Made by a program: the position numbers and the translations under genes. Under the pieces are notes generated by a model. The model was not told the DNA's origin. It was given only the letters and a program-made list of their open reading frames with translations, and did not search any database. 5,705 nucleotides of DNA from an uncultured Comamonadaceae bacterium (GTDB lineage Bacteria; Pseudomonadota; Gammaproteobacteria; Burkholderiales; Burkholderiaceae_C), in the NCBI GenBank assembly GCA_937893415.1, contig CALBWZ010000284.1:1-5705 (forward strand), given 5' to 3'. This document shows positions 5,534 to 5,705 of the stretch, one piece after another. Positions within the stretch are counted from its first letter, which is position 1, and each line of letters starts with the position of its first letter.

Positions 5534-5705
5534 ATGGCAACTGCAAAGAAAGCGCCGGCTAAAAAAGCCGCAGCTAAGAAAGTCTCGGCTAAAAAAGTCG
5601 TCGTAAAAAAAGTGCTGGCTGCTAAGGCACCAGCTGTAAAAAAAGCAGCGGCTAAAAAGCCAGCAGCCAAAAAAGTTGCAGCTAAAAAGCCAGCAGCCAA
5701 AAAAG
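5534..5705 (+). CDS. Alanine/lysine-rich H1-like histone (nucleoid protein), 3'-truncated
   Basis: Fifty-seven codons are visible before the window ends, starting MATAKKAPAKKAAAKK. The composition is almost only Lys, Ala, Val and Pro, with 21 lysines in 57 residues and no acidic or aromatic residue. Lysine doublets recur every five residues (KK at 5, 10, 15, 20, 25, 36, 41, 46, 51 and 56), the register being kept even where the doublet near 30 is reduced to a single Lys. This pattern is that of the H1-like histones of Burkholderiales (related to the Bordetella and Chlamydia H1-type proteins), which are disordered, bind DNA through charge and help compact the nucleoid. The start is fixed by AAGGAG 6 nt upstream. 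The gene lies 192 bp after nrdB, behind two hairpins, so it is probably a separate transcription unit. The C-terminus and total length cannot be seen. Confidence 0.85.
   Translation, partial: MATAKKAPAKKAAAKKVSAKKVVVKKVLAAKAPAVKKAAAKKPAAKKVAAKKPAAKK
5651..5705 (+). repeat. 30-bp-period direct repeat inside the histone-like gene
   Basis: A 25-bp sequence beginning GCTAAAAAGCCAGCAGCC at 5651-5675 recurs without change at 5681-5705, giving a period of 30 bp, or two pentapeptide units (AKKPAAKK-type). The identity at the DNA level, including codon choice, points to recent tandem duplication. The window ends inside the second copy, so more copies may follow. Confidence 0.8.

Noticed and set aside
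5461..5700. Minus-strand open frame with an Ala/Phe-rich repetitive product
   Set aside because: It is the complement of the lysine-rich histone repeats; the AAG/AAA codons read backwards as CTT/TTT. The plus-strand reading has the strong ribosome site and a known family pattern.
5590..5705. Programmed frameshifting at the A-runs in the histone gene
   Set aside because: The A6G runs start at codon boundaries (AAA AAA G), which is not the phase of the canonical A AAA AAG slippery heptamer, and Lys-Lys codons explain them fully.

Overview
The window reads as chromosomal DNA of a betaproteobacterium of the order Burkholderiales, most likely Comamonadaceae-like. The evidence is protein similarity recalled from the families: a two-ATP-cone NrdA, a long NrdB ending in ...[10 protein letters not shown], a PP0621-type small zinc-finger protein next to AmpD, and an alanine/lysine-rich H1-like histone. 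Base composition is moderate for that group. No mobile element, tRNA, rRNA or CRISPR array is visible, and all genes lie on the + strand.

Layout. Positions 2-232 hold the 3' part of a small membrane-anchored zinc-ribbon-like protein (PP0621 family). Its stop overlaps the GTG start of ampD (229-819), a cytoplasmic anhydro-muropeptide amidase of cell-wall recycling. The gap 820-996 is a dense control region. It has an A-tract stretch, then two 16-bp NrdR-type palindromes (873-888 and 905-920) 32 bp apart, interleaved with a good sigma-70 promoter (TTGAAG-N17-TATAGT). A 9-bp hairpin starts at the predicted +1. Then come nrdA (997-3978) and nrdB (4145-5341), the two subunits of an aerobic class Ia ribonucleotide reductase, separated by a 166-bp spacer with small hairpins. 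After nrdB there is a strong 13-bp terminator-like hairpin (5368-5407), then a second long imperfect hairpin (5423-5467). The window ends inside an H1-like histone gene that starts at 5534 behind a strong Shine-Dalgarno site and is cut by the window edge.

How the genes work together. NrdA and NrdB form the enzyme that makes dNDPs from NDPs. Two control layers can be read from the sequence: transcriptional control by the nucleotide-sensing repressor NrdR at the promoter, and allosteric control by dATP/ATP through the ATP cones of NrdA. The second cone looks degenerate, as in the Pseudomonas aeruginosa enzyme. AmpD and the PP0621-like protein form a separate upstream unit, and the histone gene is probably a separate downstream unit.

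I do not see an undescribed multi-gene system here. The parts that deserve a second look are regulatory: the NrdR box/promoter architecture with its 5'-terminal hairpin, and the two hairpins between nrdB and the histone gene.
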